NCBI RefSeq assembly: GCF_036246005.1
Contig: NZ_CP109171.1
Location: 1,848,001 to 1,912,000, forward strand
DNA length: 64,000 nt
DNA from: Streptomyces sp. NBC_01723
GTDB lineage: Bacteria; Actinomycetota; Actinomycetes; Streptomycetales; Streptomycetaceae
Reading direction: 5' to 3'
Part shown: positions 35,511-44,774 of the stretch, piece after piece
Position numbering within the stretch: position 1 is the stretch's first letter
Layout of the letters: each line of letters starts with the position of its first letter
Made by a program: the position numbers and the translations under genes
Notes under the pieces: model-generated
What the model saw: only the letters and a program-made list of their open reading frames with translations
The model's database searches: none
Told to the model about the DNA's origin: nothing

Positions 35511-37193
35511 TCAGAGGTCGGCGATCCACCAGGCGGCGGTGGAGCCGGGCAGGGAGCCGGCCGGGCAGGGGCCGCTGCTCAGCAGCGGGGTGCCGGAGAC
35601 CGGCGCGGGCGTCGGGGCGGTGCCGAAGTTGACGGCGCAGACCAGTCCGTCGCCGCGGACGAACGCGAGGACGCCGGGCGGGGTGTCCAGCCAGCGCAGG
35701 GTGCCCTCCCCCAGCTGGGGCAGGTCGCCCCGGAGCTGGAGGCCGTCGCGGTAGAGGTGCCAGAAGGAGCGGGTGTCGGCGAGGGCGCGGTCGGTGGCGT
35801 ACTCGGCGAAGTACTCCGGCTGCGGCAGCCAGGGCTTGGCGCTCCCGTCGCCCGAGGTGAAGCCGAACGGGGACGCCTGTCCCGACCAGGGCAGCGGCAC
35901 CCGGCAGCCGTCGCGGACCCGGGCCCGGCTGCCGGTACGGCGGAAGATCGGGTCGGTGAGCACGTCGTCGGGCAGGTCGACGACCTCGGGCAGGCCCAGT
36001 TCCTCGCCCTGGTAGATGTACGCGGCCCCGGGCAGCGCCAGCATCAGCAGGGCGGCGGCGCGGGCGCGGGCGGTGCCGAGGGCCTGGTGCGGAGACCCCG
36101 CCGTCTGCCCGGCGGGCGGGGTCTTCGTACCAGGCCCTCGTCCGCTGCCGTCGGTGGCGGGTTCGCCGTAGCGGGTGACGGTGCGGACCTGGTCGTGGTT
36201 GTTGAGGACCCAGGTGACCGTGGAGCCGGTCCCGGCGATGTCCTGCATGGCCTCGGAGATGACCTTGCGGAACGCGTCGGGGTCCCAGGGGGCGCCGAGC
36301 AGGTCGAAGAAGAAGGCCTGGTGGAGTTCGTCGGGGCGGACGTAGCGCGCGTGTTCGCGGGCCGACGGGACGGACACCTCGCCGACCAGGAGGCGTTCGC
36401 GGCCGTCGCGGTCGGCGTACTCCTCGCACACCGCGCGCCACTGGCGCCACACGTCGTGCACCTCGGGCTGGTTCCAGGCGAGCGGGTTGACCGAGTCGCG
36501 GGTGCGGGCGTCGGCCTCCGGGTCCGGGGAGTCCGGCAGGTCCGGGTGCTTGTAGAGGCCGGCGGCGACGTCGATGCGGAAGCCGTCGACCCCGCGGTCC
36601 AGCCAGAAGCGGAGTATCCGGTCGAACTCGGCGGCGACCTCGGGGGTGCGCCAGTTCCAGTCCGGCTGCTCGGGCGTGAACATGTGCAGGTACCACTGGC
36701 CGGGCCGGCCGTCGGGCTCCGTCACGCGGGTCCAGGCCGGGCCGCCGAACATGGCGTGCCAGTTGTTGGGCGGCTCGTCGCCGTCCGGGCCGCGGCCGTC
36801 GGCGAAGTGGAAGCGGGCGCGGGCCGGGCTGCCGGGCTCGGCGGCGAGGGCCTCGCGGAACCACGGGTGCTCGCTGGAGCAGTGGTTGGGGACGATGTCC
36901 AGCAGCACCCGGACGCCGAGGCGCCGGGCCGCGGCGACCAGCGCGTCGAACTCGTCGAGGTCGCCGAAGAGCGGGTCGACCCCGCGGTAGTCGGCGACGT
37001 CGTAGCCGTGGTCGTGCTGCGGCGACGGATAGAAGGGGCTCAGCCAGATCCCGTCCACGCCGAGCTTGCGCAGATACGGCAGTCCGGCCCGGACCCCGGC
37101 GAGATCGCCGACCCCGTCGCCGGTGCTGTCGAGAAAGCTGCGGACGTAGACCTGGTAGATCACCGCGTCACGCCACCAGTGGTGCCTGTTCAC
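35511..37193 (-). CDS. GH13 alpha-glucosidase (oligo-1,6-glucosidase type)
   Basis: The 560-residue product has GH13 motifs: GVDGIWLSPFYPSP near residue 45, DIVPNHCSSEHPWF near 98, the nucleophile Asp in DGFRIDVAAGLYK near 200, the acid/base Glu in LLVGEVSVPSA near 265 and VLNNHDQVR near 332. There is no signal peptide, so it acts in the cytoplasm on imported sugar. Its closest relatives hydrolyse alpha-1,4 or alpha-1,6 glucosides; trehalose hydrolases are another option. It heads the cluster, 35 bp before the binding protein. Confidence 0.9.
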   Translation of the reverse strand: MNRHHWWRDAVIYQVYVRSFLDSTGDGVGDLAGVRAGLPYLRKLGVDGIWLSPFYPSPQHDHGYDVADYRGVDPLFGDLDEFDALVAAARRLGVRVLLDIVPNHCSSEHPWFREALAAEPGSPARARFHFADGRGPDGDEPPNNWHAMFGGPAWTRVTEPDGRPGQWYLHMFTPEQPDWNWRTPEVAAEFDRILRFWLDRGVDGFRIDVAAGLYKHPDLPDSPDPEADARTRDSVNPLAWNQPEVHDVWRQWRAVCEEYADRDGRERLLVGEVSVPSAREHARYVRPDELHQAFFFDLLGAPWDPDAFRKVISEAMQDIAGTGSTVTWVLNNHDQVRTVTRYGEPATDGSGRGPGTKTPPAGQTAGSPHQALGTARARAAALLMLALPGAAYIYQGEELGLPEVVDLPDDVLTDPIFRRTGSRARVRDGCRVPLPWSGQASPFGFTSGDGSAKPWLPQPEYFAEYATDRALADTRSFWHLYRDGLQLRGDLPQLGEGTLRWLDTPPGVLAFVRGDGLVCAVNFGTAPTPAPVSGTPLLSSGPCPAGSLPGSTAAWWIADL

Positions 37194-37235
37194 CTCATGG
37201 ACCCGTCTGTCGAGAGCCGCTGCCGTTGTGCATGC

Positions 37236-37266
37236 ATGTTAGGTAGCGGTGTCGCGAGGGTGTCAA
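37236..37266 (-). promoter_or_regulatory. Promoter of the GH13/sugar-transport cluster with a GTTAGGTA motif at the -10
   Basis: On the minus strand TTGACA (37266-37261) is followed after 19 bp by TAACAT (37241-37236); the first part of the -10 region reads TACCTAAC. The complement GTTAGGTA (37238-37245) recurs at 37351-37358 (as TACCTAAC) and 38706-38713, so it may be a repressor target overlapping the promoter. Confidence 0.45.
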
Positions 37267-37383
37267 CGAAGGAAACAGAAGCTACTGGCCGGTTGGGTGG
37301 GCATATCCGGACTTAATGGCACGCGAAGAGCCCAGATGAGACGTCAGCGTTACCTAACACGTAACTAGGAAGCTCGGCGAAGC

Positions 37384-38655
37384 TCAGCGGTGGGAGATCG
37401 CGGCCAGTTCGCGCGCCAGCCGGCGCACCGCCGCCTCGGGCGCCTGCCGCCCGGTCATCGCGTCGTGCACGACCGCCTGCACGGCCAGGCTGACCTGGTC
37501 GTAGCGCGGGCTCTTGGGGCGCGGGGCGGCGGCGAGCACGCTCTCGCGCAGGGTCGGCAGATACGGGAACGCCTCGACGAGCCGGGGGTCCTCGTAGAGG
37601 TCGGCCCGTACGGGCGGCAGCGCGCCGCGCGTGAGGACCTGGCGCTGAACGCGCTCGCTGGTCAGGTACGCGATGAGGCGCGCGGCCGAGTCGGGGTGCC
37701 GGGCGTGGGTGCCGACGGCGAGGTTGGAGCCGCCCAGGACGCTCGCGCCGGGCCCGTCGGGGCCGGGCAGCGGCACCGCGCCGACCTTTCCGGCGATCTT
37801 CGAGTCCTCGGCGGAGGCGCCCACGTAGGCGTAGGGCCAGTTGCGCAGGAAGAGCAGGCGGCCGTCCTGGAAGGCCTGCTTGGACTCCTCCTCCTTGTAG
37901 GTCAGCGCGTCCCTGGGTATCCAGCCCTCGCGCACCCCGCGGGCCAGGAACCCGATGCCCTCGCGGGCCGCCGCCGAGTCCACGGTGACGCGTTCGCCCT
38001 CGTCGCCGAGGATGCTGCCGCCGGCCGAGTACACGGCCTCGGCCGCGTTGACGGTGAGGCCCTCGTAGGGCAGGAACTGCCCCGCGTAGCCGTCGAGCCC
38101 GTGCTTCGGGGCGAGGGTCCCGGCGTACCGCTCCAGCTCGGCCCAGGTGCGCGGCGGCGGGACGCCCTCCGCCGCGAGGACGTCCTTGCGGTAGAGGAGG
38201 AGGCCGGCGTTGGTGACGTACGGGACGGCGTACAGCCGCCCGTCGTAGGTCGCGGTGTCGACGACCGGCGGCAGGAAGGTGCCGAGCGGGAAGCGGTCGC
38301 GGGGCAGCGGGCGTATCCAGCCCGCGGCGGCGAACTCGGAGGTCCAGTTGACGTCGATGTTGAGGACGTCGAAGCGGTGCCGGTCGCCGTCGCGCAGGTC
38401 GGTGGCCATCTGCGCGCGGGTCTCGTCGGCGGAGTCGGGCAGTTCGACGAGGGTGACCTTCTCGTCGGGATGGTCGCGGTTCCAGCCCTCCAGCAGCGGG
38501 CCGAGGTAACCGGTGAGGTCACCGGCGGTGGCCAGCGTGAGCGGTCCGCGCCCGCTCCCGGCACCCACGTCGGCGCGGGCGCCCGAGGCGACGTAGCCGG
38601 TCAGGAGCACCACCAGGACGAGAAGGCCCCTACCGGCGGCGTGGATCCACCGCAT
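37384..38655 (-). CDS. Second extracellular solute-binding protein without an obvious lipobox
   Basis: The 423-residue product (start ATG 38655 after GGGAGGA; a GTG/ATG reading to 38697 is less likely) begins MRWIHAAGRGLLVLVVLLTG and a cleavage-like ARADVGAG, but the signal region has no cysteine. The body is a family-1 binding protein: PLTLATAGDLTGYLGPLLEG, LNIDVNWTSEFAAAGW, RLYAVPYVTNAGLLLYRKDV near residue 160, and LFLRNWPYAYVGA. It is a second binding protein for the same permeases or a free extracellular one. Divergent from PadR. Confidence 0.85.
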   Translation of the reverse strand: MRWIHAAGRGLLVLVVLLTGYVASGARADVGAGSGRGPLTLATAGDLTGYLGPLLEGWNRDHPDEKVTLVELPDSADETRAQMATDLRDGDRHRFDVLNIDVNWTSEFAAAGWIRPLPRDRFPLGTFLPPVVDTATYDGRLYAVPYVTNAGLLLYRKDVLAAEGVPPPRTWAELERYAGTLAPKHGLDGYAGQFLPYEGLTVNAAEAVYSAGGSILGDEGERVTVDSAAAREGIGFLARGVREGWIPRDALTYKEEESKQAFQDGRLLFLRNWPYAYVGASAEDSKIAGKVGAVPLPGPDGPGASVLGGSNLAVGTHARHPDSAARLIAYLTSERVQRQVLTRGALPPVRADLYEDPRLVEAFPYLPTLRESVLAAAPRPKSPRYDQVSLAVQAVVHDAMTGRQAPEAAVRRLARELAAISHR

Positions 38656-38699
38656 AGGTTCCTCCCTGTACACCCTCGTACACCGGTCAGGGGCCATGT

Positions 38700-38714
38700 A
38701 TACCTGTTAGGTAT
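38700..38714. promoter_or_regulatory. ATACCT-GTT-AGGTAT palindrome, candidate PadR operator
   Basis: A 6-bp-arm inverted repeat between the PadR gene and the divergent binding-protein gene, containing the GTTAGGTA motif of the sugar-cluster promoter. It lies just before a plausible PadR-gene -10 (GATACT, 38719-38724). PadR proteins usually bind such palindromes in their own promoters. Confidence 0.5.
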
Positions 38715-38765
38715 GCGCGATACTAGGGCCTGGAGCACATGTGACCAGAAGGGAAGGACGGCTGA

Positions 38766-39281
38766 GTGCGCCTGCACCTTCTGGCCCTTCTGGCCCGCGG
38801 ACCGGCCCACGGCTACGAGCTGAAGCAGGACCTTGAGCAACTGCTGGGCTCCGCGTACCCTCAGCCGAACGTCGGCCAGATCTACGTCACCCTCGGCCGC
38901 CTCGAGAAGACGGGACTGATCGAGGGCGAGGACATCGAGCAGTCGAGCCGGCCCAACAAGAAGGTCTACCACCTCACCGAGGCCGGGCGCGACGAGCTGC
39001 GGGCCTGGTACGAGGAGACGGCGGACGAGCCGCGGGTGCGGGACGAGTTCTTCATGAAGCTCGCCCTGGCTCCGCAGACGGGGCTCGCCGACCAGGTCGC
39101 CCTCATCAACAAGCAGCGGCGGCAGTATCTGAACACGATGCGGCAGCTGTCGAAGCTGGCCGCCGCCGAAGACCGCGACAACCGCGTCGCCCACCTCCTC
39201 ATCGAGGGCGCGATGCTGCACCTGCAGGCCGACCTCGACTGGCTGGAACGGTGCCAGGAAGAGCTGGAGGAGCTGGAGTGA
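38766..39281 (+). CDS. PadR-family transcriptional regulator
   Basis: The 171-residue product has a winged helix: MRLHLLALLARGPAHGYELK, then PNVGQIYVTLGRLEKTGLIEGE, a KVYHLTEAGRDELRAWYEE wing, and a C-terminal coiled coil (LIEGAMLHLQADLDWLERC) for dimerisation. PadR proteins repress efflux pumps and are often induced by the pump substrate or phenolic acids. It overlaps the ATPase gene by GTGA (39278-39281), so it almost certainly controls the exporter encoded next. Start GTG 38766. Confidence 0.9.
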   Translation: MRLHLLALLARGPAHGYELKQDLEQLLGSAYPQPNVGQIYVTLGRLEKTGLIEGEDIEQSSRPNKKVYHLTEAGRDELRAWYEETADEPRVRDEFFMKLALAPQTGLADQVALINKQRRQYLNTMRQLSKLAAAEDRDNRVAHLLIEGAMLHLQADLDWLERCQEELEELE

Positions 39282-40069
39282 GCGCTGCGGTCGGCTCCGG
39301 GGACACCTCCGGGGTGAGCGAGGACGAGGCTCCCGTGCTGCGCGCCGAGGGCCTGGTCAAGACGCATCACGGCGAGGGCGCCCCGGCACACGCCGTGCGC
39401 GGGGTCGGGCTGTCCGTGCGGCGGGGCGAGTTCGTGGCGATCACCGGGCCGTCCGGCGCCGGGAAGTCGACGCTGCTGCATCTGCTCGGCGGGCTCCAGC
39501 GGCCGGACGCCGGGAGCCTCTGGCTGGACGGCGCGTGCACGGACCGGTACAGCGAGGCGCGCTGGGCGGTCGAGCGCAGGAAGCGCATCGGGATCGTCTT
39601 CCAGTTCTTCAACCTGGTCTCCGACCTGTCCGTCGCCGACAACGTCGAGCTGCCCGCCCTGCTCGCCGGGGTGCCGCCCAAGCGGGCGCGCGCCGAGCGG
39701 GAGGAGCTGCTGGCCGAGCTGGGCCTGGCGGGCAAGGAGCGCAGCATGCCCGGTGAGTTGTCCGGCGGCGAGCAGCAGCGGGTGGCGCTCGCCCGGGCGC
39801 TGGTCAACCATCCGCCGCTGCTGCTGGCCGACGAGCCCGCGGGCAGCCTGGACAGCAAGGGCACCCGCGAGGTGATGCGGCTGCTGACCCGCTTCCACCA
39901 GCGCGGTCAGACGATCCTGCTGGTCACCCATGACGCGCGGCTCGCGAGCGCCGCGGACCGGGTGATCAGCTTCTTCGACGGGCGCATCGCCGACGACGCC
40001 GAACTGGACGCCGGCCCGCCCCCGAGCCGCCGGTCCGGCACGTCCGCCGTGCTGGAACTCAAGGACTGA
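39278..40069 (+). CDS. ABC exporter ATP-binding protein (LolD/MacB type)
   Basis: The 263-residue product has Walker A GPSGAGKST near residue 52, Q-loop VFQFFNLVSDLSVADNVELP, signature GELSGGEQQRVALARAL and Walker B LLADEPAGSLD, then the switch His in LVTHDARL. This pattern pairs with FtsX-type permeases (lipoprotein or peptide export). Start GTG at 39278 overlaps PadR. The next features are a 14-codon ORF at 40071 and the permease. Confidence 0.92.
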   Translation: MSAAVGSGDTSGVSEDEAPVLRAEGLVKTHHGEGAPAHAVRGVGLSVRRGEFVAITGPSGAGKSTLLHLLGGLQRPDAGSLWLDGACTDRYSEARWAVERRKRIGIVFQFFNLVSDLSVADNVELPALLAGVPPKRARAEREELLAELGLAGKERSMPGELSGGEQQRVALARALVNHPPLLLADEPAGSLDSKGTREVMRLLTRFHQRGQTILLVTHDARLASAADRVISFFDGRIADDAELDAGPPPSRRSGTSAVLELKD

Positions 40070-40070
40070 C

Positions 40071-40115
40071 ATGCGGGCGTACGACCACCGCGCGCACCGC
40101 GCATCGGAGCGTTGA
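40071..40115 (+). CDS. Possible 14-codon ORF coupling the ATPase and permease genes
   Basis: An ATG at 40071 has AAGGA five bases before it (its best position) and encodes MRAYDHRAHRASER, ending TGA at 40113-40115. That stop overlaps the TTG at 40112 of the permease (TTGA), so reinitiation could start the permease. The ORF is basic and rich in His and Arg. It may be a leader or coupling peptide, or a chance ORF; no conservation can be judged from one sequence. Confidence 0.4.
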   Translation: MRAYDHRAHRASER

Positions 40116-42454
40116 GGCCGGTGCGAGCCACCCTGCGTCGGGCCCACTCCGATCTGCGCGCGCACCGGGGCGAGGCGCTGTTCCTCGTCCTCGCCACCGC
40201 GGGCATCGTCGCCTCGCTGCTGCTGGCCACGGCCCTGTTCGGGTACGCGACGAACCCGTGGCAGCGCGTCTTCACGCAGGCCCGCGGCGCCCACGTCTGG
40301 CTGCACACCGACACCGGCGCCGACACCCGCGAGCTGGCCGGTCTGGACGGCGTCCGGACCGTCGCCGGCCCCTACCCCACCGCCTCCACGACCGTCGCCG
40401 TGCGCGGCACCCGCGCCTCCGTCGAGCTGCGCGGCACCGCCGAGGAGCCCGACGTGGGGCGGCCGTTGCTCACGGCGGGGCGCTGGCTCGACCAGTCGGA
40501 TCCCGACGGGGTGGTCCTGGAGAGCCGTCTGGCCCGCGCGCTGCTGGCCCAGCCCGGCGACGCCCTCACCCTGCCGGGTACGCCCCGGACCCTGACGGTG
40601 CTCGGCATCGCCGACAGCCCCGAGCGCCGCTACCGGCCGGGCGAGCAGCCGGGCCTGGTGTGGGCGCCGCCGGGCGGGGTGCCCGACCCGGGCGGCCAGG
40701 TGATCGGGCTGCGGCTGACCGACCCCGGGGACACCGACTACGTCGTGCAGCGCGCGGTGACCGTGCTGGGCGCCGGGGCGATCGGGCAGGTCTCCACCTG
40801 GCAGCAGGCCCGTGCGGAGGCACAGGGCGACAACCGGCTGCTCGGCCAGGTCCTCGGCCTGTTCGGGCTGGGCGCGCTGCTCGCCGCGGGGTTCGCGGTG
40901 CACGGGGCGATCGGCACCCGGATCCGGGGTCATCTGCGGGACATCTCCGTGCTGAAGGCGATCGGCTTCACCCCGGGCCAGGTCGTCCGGGTCTTCCTGC
41001 TCCAGCACCTCGCCTACGCCCTGCTCGGGGCGGTGGCCGCCGCCGCGCTCACCCAGGCCCTCGGCAGCCTTGTCCCCGGGCGGCTGGGTGACGCGGTCGG
41101 CGTGTGGCAGGGGCTGCCCGGACACACCGTCGCCCTGTTCGCCGTACCGGCGGGCGCGGTCCTGTTCATCGGCGCCACCACCGGGCTGGCGGCCTGGCGC
41201 GCGGGCCGGGTGCCACCGGTTCCGGTGCCCCGTCCGGCGGCGGCACGGGGCGGCGGGCTGTCGGGCACGGCCCGGCGCGCCCTGGGGGTGCGCGGATTCA
41301 GGGTGCGCGGGGTGCGGGGGCGTGAGGGTCCGCTCGACATCCGGGTGCCGCCCGCGCTCGTCCTCGGCTGGCACAAGGCGTTCACCCGGCGCCCCCGCTC
41401 ACTCGCCACGGTCGCCCGCCTCACCCTGCCGCTGCTGCTGATCGTGGTGGCGATGAGCGCGTGGACCACGATCGACCGCTTCCACAGCAAGCCGGAGCAG
41501 ATCGGGCTGCCGACCGCCCTCTCCGTCCGCGCCGACGCCGGACTCGGCGACCGCGGCACCCGTGCCCTGCTGGAGCGCGACCCGGAGGTCTCCGCCGCCT
41601 ATCCGGGCGTCGAGGTGGCCGCCCTGGTGCCGGGCCAGACCGCGACCATCGCGCTGCGCGGACTCGGCACCCGCGAGGACCCCTACCCGTACGCCCTGGC
41701 CGACGGCCGCCGCGCGCAGGGTCCGGACGAGGCGGTGGCCGGGCAGGGGCTGCTCGACCTGCTGGAGGTGGAGGTCGGCGACTGGGTGCGGATGACCGTC
41801 GGCGACCAGCCGCAGATCCTGCACATCGTGGGCCGCAGCATCGAGCCGGAGAACGCCGGCCGGGTGATCTCCACGTCCCTGGACACCCTCAGGGAGAACG
41901 ACCCGCGGCTGAACCCGACCTTCTACCAGGTGCGCCTGGACCCCGGCGCCGACCCGGACGGCGTGGCCGGGCGGCTCGCCGAGGCCGGAGGGGGCCGGCT
42001 CGACGTGCACGCCGCGGCCAACCCGGCCGACGGGCTCTCCCCGCTGCGCGGGGTCGTCCTCGGGCTGATCGCCGTGCTCGCCCTGATCGGGCTGATCGAA
42101 CTGCTCACCGCGATCGGCGGTACCGTCCGCGAGAGCGAACGGGACCTGCTCGCCCTCAAGGCGATCGGCCTGTCACCGCGCCAGATCACCGGCATCACCG
42201 TCGCGGCCACCGGGTACACAGCGCTGGCGGCCGTGGTTCTCGCCACCGCCCTCGGGCTGCCGCTGGCGCACTGGCTGATCGACGCCCAGGGTGCCTCCAG
42301 CGGCATCGGCGCGGGGATCGCCCGGTCCCCCTCCCCCGTGTTCCTGGCGCTCCTCGGTACGGCGGCCGTGCTCGGTGCCGCGGCCCTGGCCGCCGTACCG
42401 TCGGCCCGGGCGGCCCGCAGACGTCTGGCGGACACGTTGAGCGCGGTGGCCTGA
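40112..42454 (+). CDS. ABC exporter permease with two FtsX-like halves (MacB/LolE type)
   Basis: The 780-residue product has a first transmembrane segment (EALFLVLATAGIVASLLLATALF) near residue 18, a large extracellular region, three TMs with the FtsX signature ISVLKAIGFTPGQVV near residue 290, and a second half with LLALKAIGLSPRQITGITVA near residue 690. This two-domain FtsX arrangement belongs to macrolide/lipoprotein exporters. The TTG at 40112 is coupled to the small ORF; a GTG at 40121 (MRATLRRAHSD) is an alternative. Its stop faces pgi, 25 bp away. Confidence 0.9.
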   Translation: MRPVRATLRRAHSDLRAHRGEALFLVLATAGIVASLLLATALFGYATNPWQRVFTQARGAHVWLHTDTGADTRELAGLDGVRTVAGPYPTASTTVAVRGTRASVELRGTAEEPDVGRPLLTAGRWLDQSDPDGVVLESRLARALLAQPGDALTLPGTPRTLTVLGIADSPERRYRPGEQPGLVWAPPGGVPDPGGQVIGLRLTDPGDTDYVVQRAVTVLGAGAIGQVSTWQQARAEAQGDNRLLGQVLGLFGLGALLAAGFAVHGAIGTRIRGHLRDISVLKAIGFTPGQVVRVFLLQHLAYALLGAVAAAALTQALGSLVPGRLGDAVGVWQGLPGHTVALFAVPAGAVLFIGATTGLAAWRAGRVPPVPVPRPAAARGGGLSGTARRALGVRGFRVRGVRGREGPLDIRVPPALVLGWHKAFTRRPRSLATVARLTLPLLLIVVAMSAWTTIDRFHSKPEQIGLPTALSVRADAGLGDRGTRALLERDPEVSAAYPGVEVAALVPGQTATIALRGLGTREDPYPYALADGRRAQGPDEAVAGQGLLDLLEVEVGDWVRMTVGDQPQILHIVGRSIEPENAGRVISTSLDTLRENDPRLNPTFYQVRLDPGADPDGVAGRLAEAGGGRLDVHAAANPADGLSPLRGVVLGLIAVLALIGLIELLTAIGGTVRESERDLLALKAIGLSPRQITGITVAATGYTALAAVVLATALGLPLAHWLIDAQGASSGIGAGIARSPSPVFLALLGTAAVLGAAALAAVPSARAARRRLADTLSAVA

Positions 42455-42479
42455 CCGGGTCGGGCCACCCGCACCATGG

Positions 42480-44135
42480 TCACCGCCGGCCGCGCAGCTC
42501 CCGGTAGGCGGCGACCAGCGCCTTCGTGGAGGCGTCCAGACCGGGCACCTCCGTCCCTTCCGTGAGCGCCGGCTCGACCCTCTTGGCCAGCACCTTGCCC
42601 AGTTCGACACCCCACTGGTCGAAGGAGTCGACGCCCCAGACCGCGCCCTGCACGAACACCTTGTGCTCGTACAGCGCGACGAGCTGCCCGAGCACCGACG
42701 GGGTCAGTTCCCGCGCGAGGATCGTGGTCGTCGGACGGTCGCCCCGGAACGTCTTGTGCGGGACCAGTTCCTCCGGCACTCCCTCGGCGCGCACCTCGTC
42801 CGCCGTCTTGCCGAAGGCGAGGGCCTGGGTCTGGGCGAAGAAGTTGGCCATCAGCAGGTCGTGCTGGGCCTTCAGTCCGTCGCTCAGCTCGGCCACCGGC
42901 TCGGCGAAGCCGATGAAGTCCGCCGGGATCAGCTTGGTGCCCTGGTGGATCAGCTGGTAGTAGGCGTGCTGCCCGTTGGTGCCGGGCGTGCCCCAGACCA
43001 CCGGACCGGTCTGCCACTCGACCTCGCGGCCCTCGCGGTCGACGGACTTGCCGTTGGACTCCATGTCGAGCTGCTGGAGGTAGGCGGTGAACTTCGACAG
43101 GTAGTGCGAGTACGGCAGCACCGCGTGCGACTGCGCGTCGTGGAAGTTGCCGTACCAGACGCCCAACAGGCCCATCAGCAGAGGCACGTTGGATTCGGCG
43201 GGCGCGGTGCGGAAGTGGTCGTCGACGATGCGGAAGCCGTCGAGCATCTCCCGGAAGCGGTCCGGGCCGATGGCGATCATCAGGGACAGGCCGATCGCCG
43301 AGTCGTAGGAGTACCGGCCACCGACCCAGTCCCAGAACTCGAACATGTTGGCCGTGTCGATCCCGAAGCCGGAGACCTTCTCCGCGTTCGTCGACAGCGC
43401 CACGAAGTGCTTCGCCACCGCCTTCTCGTCGCCGTCGTAGGCGTCGAGCAGCCAGGAGCGCGCCGAGGTCGCGTTCGTGATCGTCTCGATCGTGGTGAAC
43501 GTCTTGGACGCCACGATGAACAGCGTCTCGGCCGGGTCCAGGTCCCGCACCGCCTCGTGCAGGTCCGCGCCGTCCACGTTGGACACGAACCGGAAGGTCA
43601 GCGAGCGGTCGGTGAAGGCGCGCAGCGCCTCGTACGCCATCGCCGGACCGAGGTCGGAGCCGCCGATGCCGATGTTGACGACGTTGCGGATGCGCCGGCC
43701 GCTGTGACCGGTCCACTCGCCGGAACGGACCTTGTCGGAGAAGGCGGCCATCTTGTCGAGGACGGCGTGCACCTTCGGCACGACGTTCTCGCCGTCGACC
43801 TCGACGACCGCGTCCCGCGGGGCGCGCAGCGCGGTGTGCAGGACCGCCCGGTCCTCGGTGATGTTGATCCGCTCGCCGCGGAACATGGCGTCGCGGAGCC
43901 CGAACACGCCGGTGGCGGCGGCCAGTTGGCGCAGCAGTCGGAGCGTCTCTTCGGTGACCAGGTGCTTCGAGTGGTCGACGTACAGGTCTCCCACCCGCAG
44001 CGACCAGTCCGTGCCACGCCCCGGGTCCGCGGCGAACAGTTCGCGCAGCCGCACGTCACCGAGTTGCTCGCGATGCTTGGCCAGCGCGGTCCATTCGGGC
44101 GTCTGGTCGAGCCTGGTACGGCCGTCTGCGTTCAT
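42480..44135 (-). CDS. pgi: Glucose-6-phosphate isomerase
   Basis: Pgi interconverts glucose 6-phosphate and fructose 6-phosphate. The 551-residue product has [18 protein letters not shown] near residue 155, [16 protein letters not shown] near 210, the [20 protein letters not shown] region near 385 with the catalytic Glu/His residues, and [21 protein letters not shown] near 510. The start is ATG at 44135. It is the only glycolytic entry gene in the window and is convergent with the FtsX permease. Confidence 0.96.
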   Translation of the reverse strand: MNADGRTRLDQTPEWTALAKHREQLGDVRLRELFAADPGRGTDWSLRVGDLYVDHSKHLVTEETLRLLRQLAAATGVFGLRDAMFRGERINITEDRAVLHTALRAPRDAVVEVDGENVVPKVHAVLDKMAAFSDKVRSGEWTGHSGRRIRNVVNIGIGGSDLGPAMAYEALRAFTDRSLTFRFVSNVDGADLHEAVRDLDPAETLFIVASKTFTTIETITNATSARSWLLDAYDGDEKAVAKHFVALSTNAEKVSGFGIDTANMFEFWDWVGGRYSYDSAIGLSLMIAIGPDRFREMLDGFRIVDDHFRTAPAESNVPLLMGLLGVWYGNFHDAQSHAVLPYSHYLSKFTAYLQQLDMESNGKSVDREGREVEWQTGPVVWGTPGTNGQHAYYQLIHQGTKLIPADFIGFAEPVAELSDGLKAQHDLLMANFFAQTQALAFGKTADEVRAEGVPEELVPHKTFRGDRPTTTILARELTPSVLGQLVALYEHKVFVQGAVWGVDSFDQWGVELGKVLAKRVEPALTEGTEVPGLDASTKALVAAYRELRGRR

Positions 44136-44239
44136 GTCGGTCTTCAGCCTTCTTCCTCAGGTGTCCCAGCTGTCCCGGCTGTTCCAACCTAATTGATCAG
44201 AGGTGAAGGCGACCGACGGAGACGGAACTCCGCCCGTTG

Positions 44240-44575
44240 CTAGATCTCGCCCCGCAGTTTGGCGAGCGCCTCGGCGAGGATCGCCTCGCCGTCCGCGTCG
44301 CTGCGGCGTTCGCGCACGTACGCCAGGTGCGTCTTGTAGGGCTCGGTGCGCGGCGGGTCCGGTGGGTTGTCCCGGTCCTGTCCGGCGGGGAAGCCGCAGC
44401 GCGGGCAGTCCCAGGTCTCGGGGACCTGGGCGTCGCTCGCGAAGCTCGGCTGTGTCTCGTGTCCGTTGGAGCACCAGAAGGAGATGCGCAGACGCGGCGC
44501 GGACTCGCCACGCTCGGCCTCGCCCATCGGCCCCGCCCCGACCCGGCTTCCCCGGATCGCGTTGCCACTTGCCAC
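44240..44575 (-). CDS. RbpA-family RNA polymerase-binding protein
   Basis: The 111-residue product has the actinobacterial RbpA layout: basic N-terminus (MASGNAIRGSRVGAG), two zinc-type motifs (CSNGHETQ and CPRCGF), and a C-terminal sigma-interacting half EPYKTHLAYVRERRSDADGEAI. RbpA binds the principal sigma factor and stabilises the open complex. This family has paralogues in Streptomyces, so I leave out the symbol. The start is GTG at 44575 with AGGGAG nine bases upstream. Confidence 0.75.
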   Translation of the reverse strand: MASGNAIRGSRVGAGPMGEAERGESAPRLRISFWCSNGHETQPSFASDAQVPETWDCPRCGFPAGQDRDNPPDPPRTEPYKTHLAYVRERRSDADGEAILAEALAKLRGEI

Positions 44576-44702
44576 GGTCGTAACTCCCTGCGTGATGGTG
44601 CCGCAAAGCGAGTCGGCGTTCGCTTCGCTGCGAGCGCCTCAGTCTACGTAAGGCCCAACGCGCGTCCAGTGATTGGAGTTACAAGCTCCAGCGCACAGAC
44701 GC

Positions 44703-44751
44703 AAGCCCCATGATAGGCGGCGCGCTCAAGCGCGTACCGGACATGGGGCTT
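44703..44751 (-). terminator. Hairpin after secG
   Basis: AAGCCCCATG (44703-44712) pairs with CATGGGGCTT (44742-44751), with a further GCGCGC/GCGCG pairing inside the loop. It begins 24 bp past the secG stop in the minus direction and lies before the RbpA-like promoter. No U tract. Confidence 0.65.
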
Positions 44752-44774
44752 TACGTGTACAAGTGCGTGAGGTG

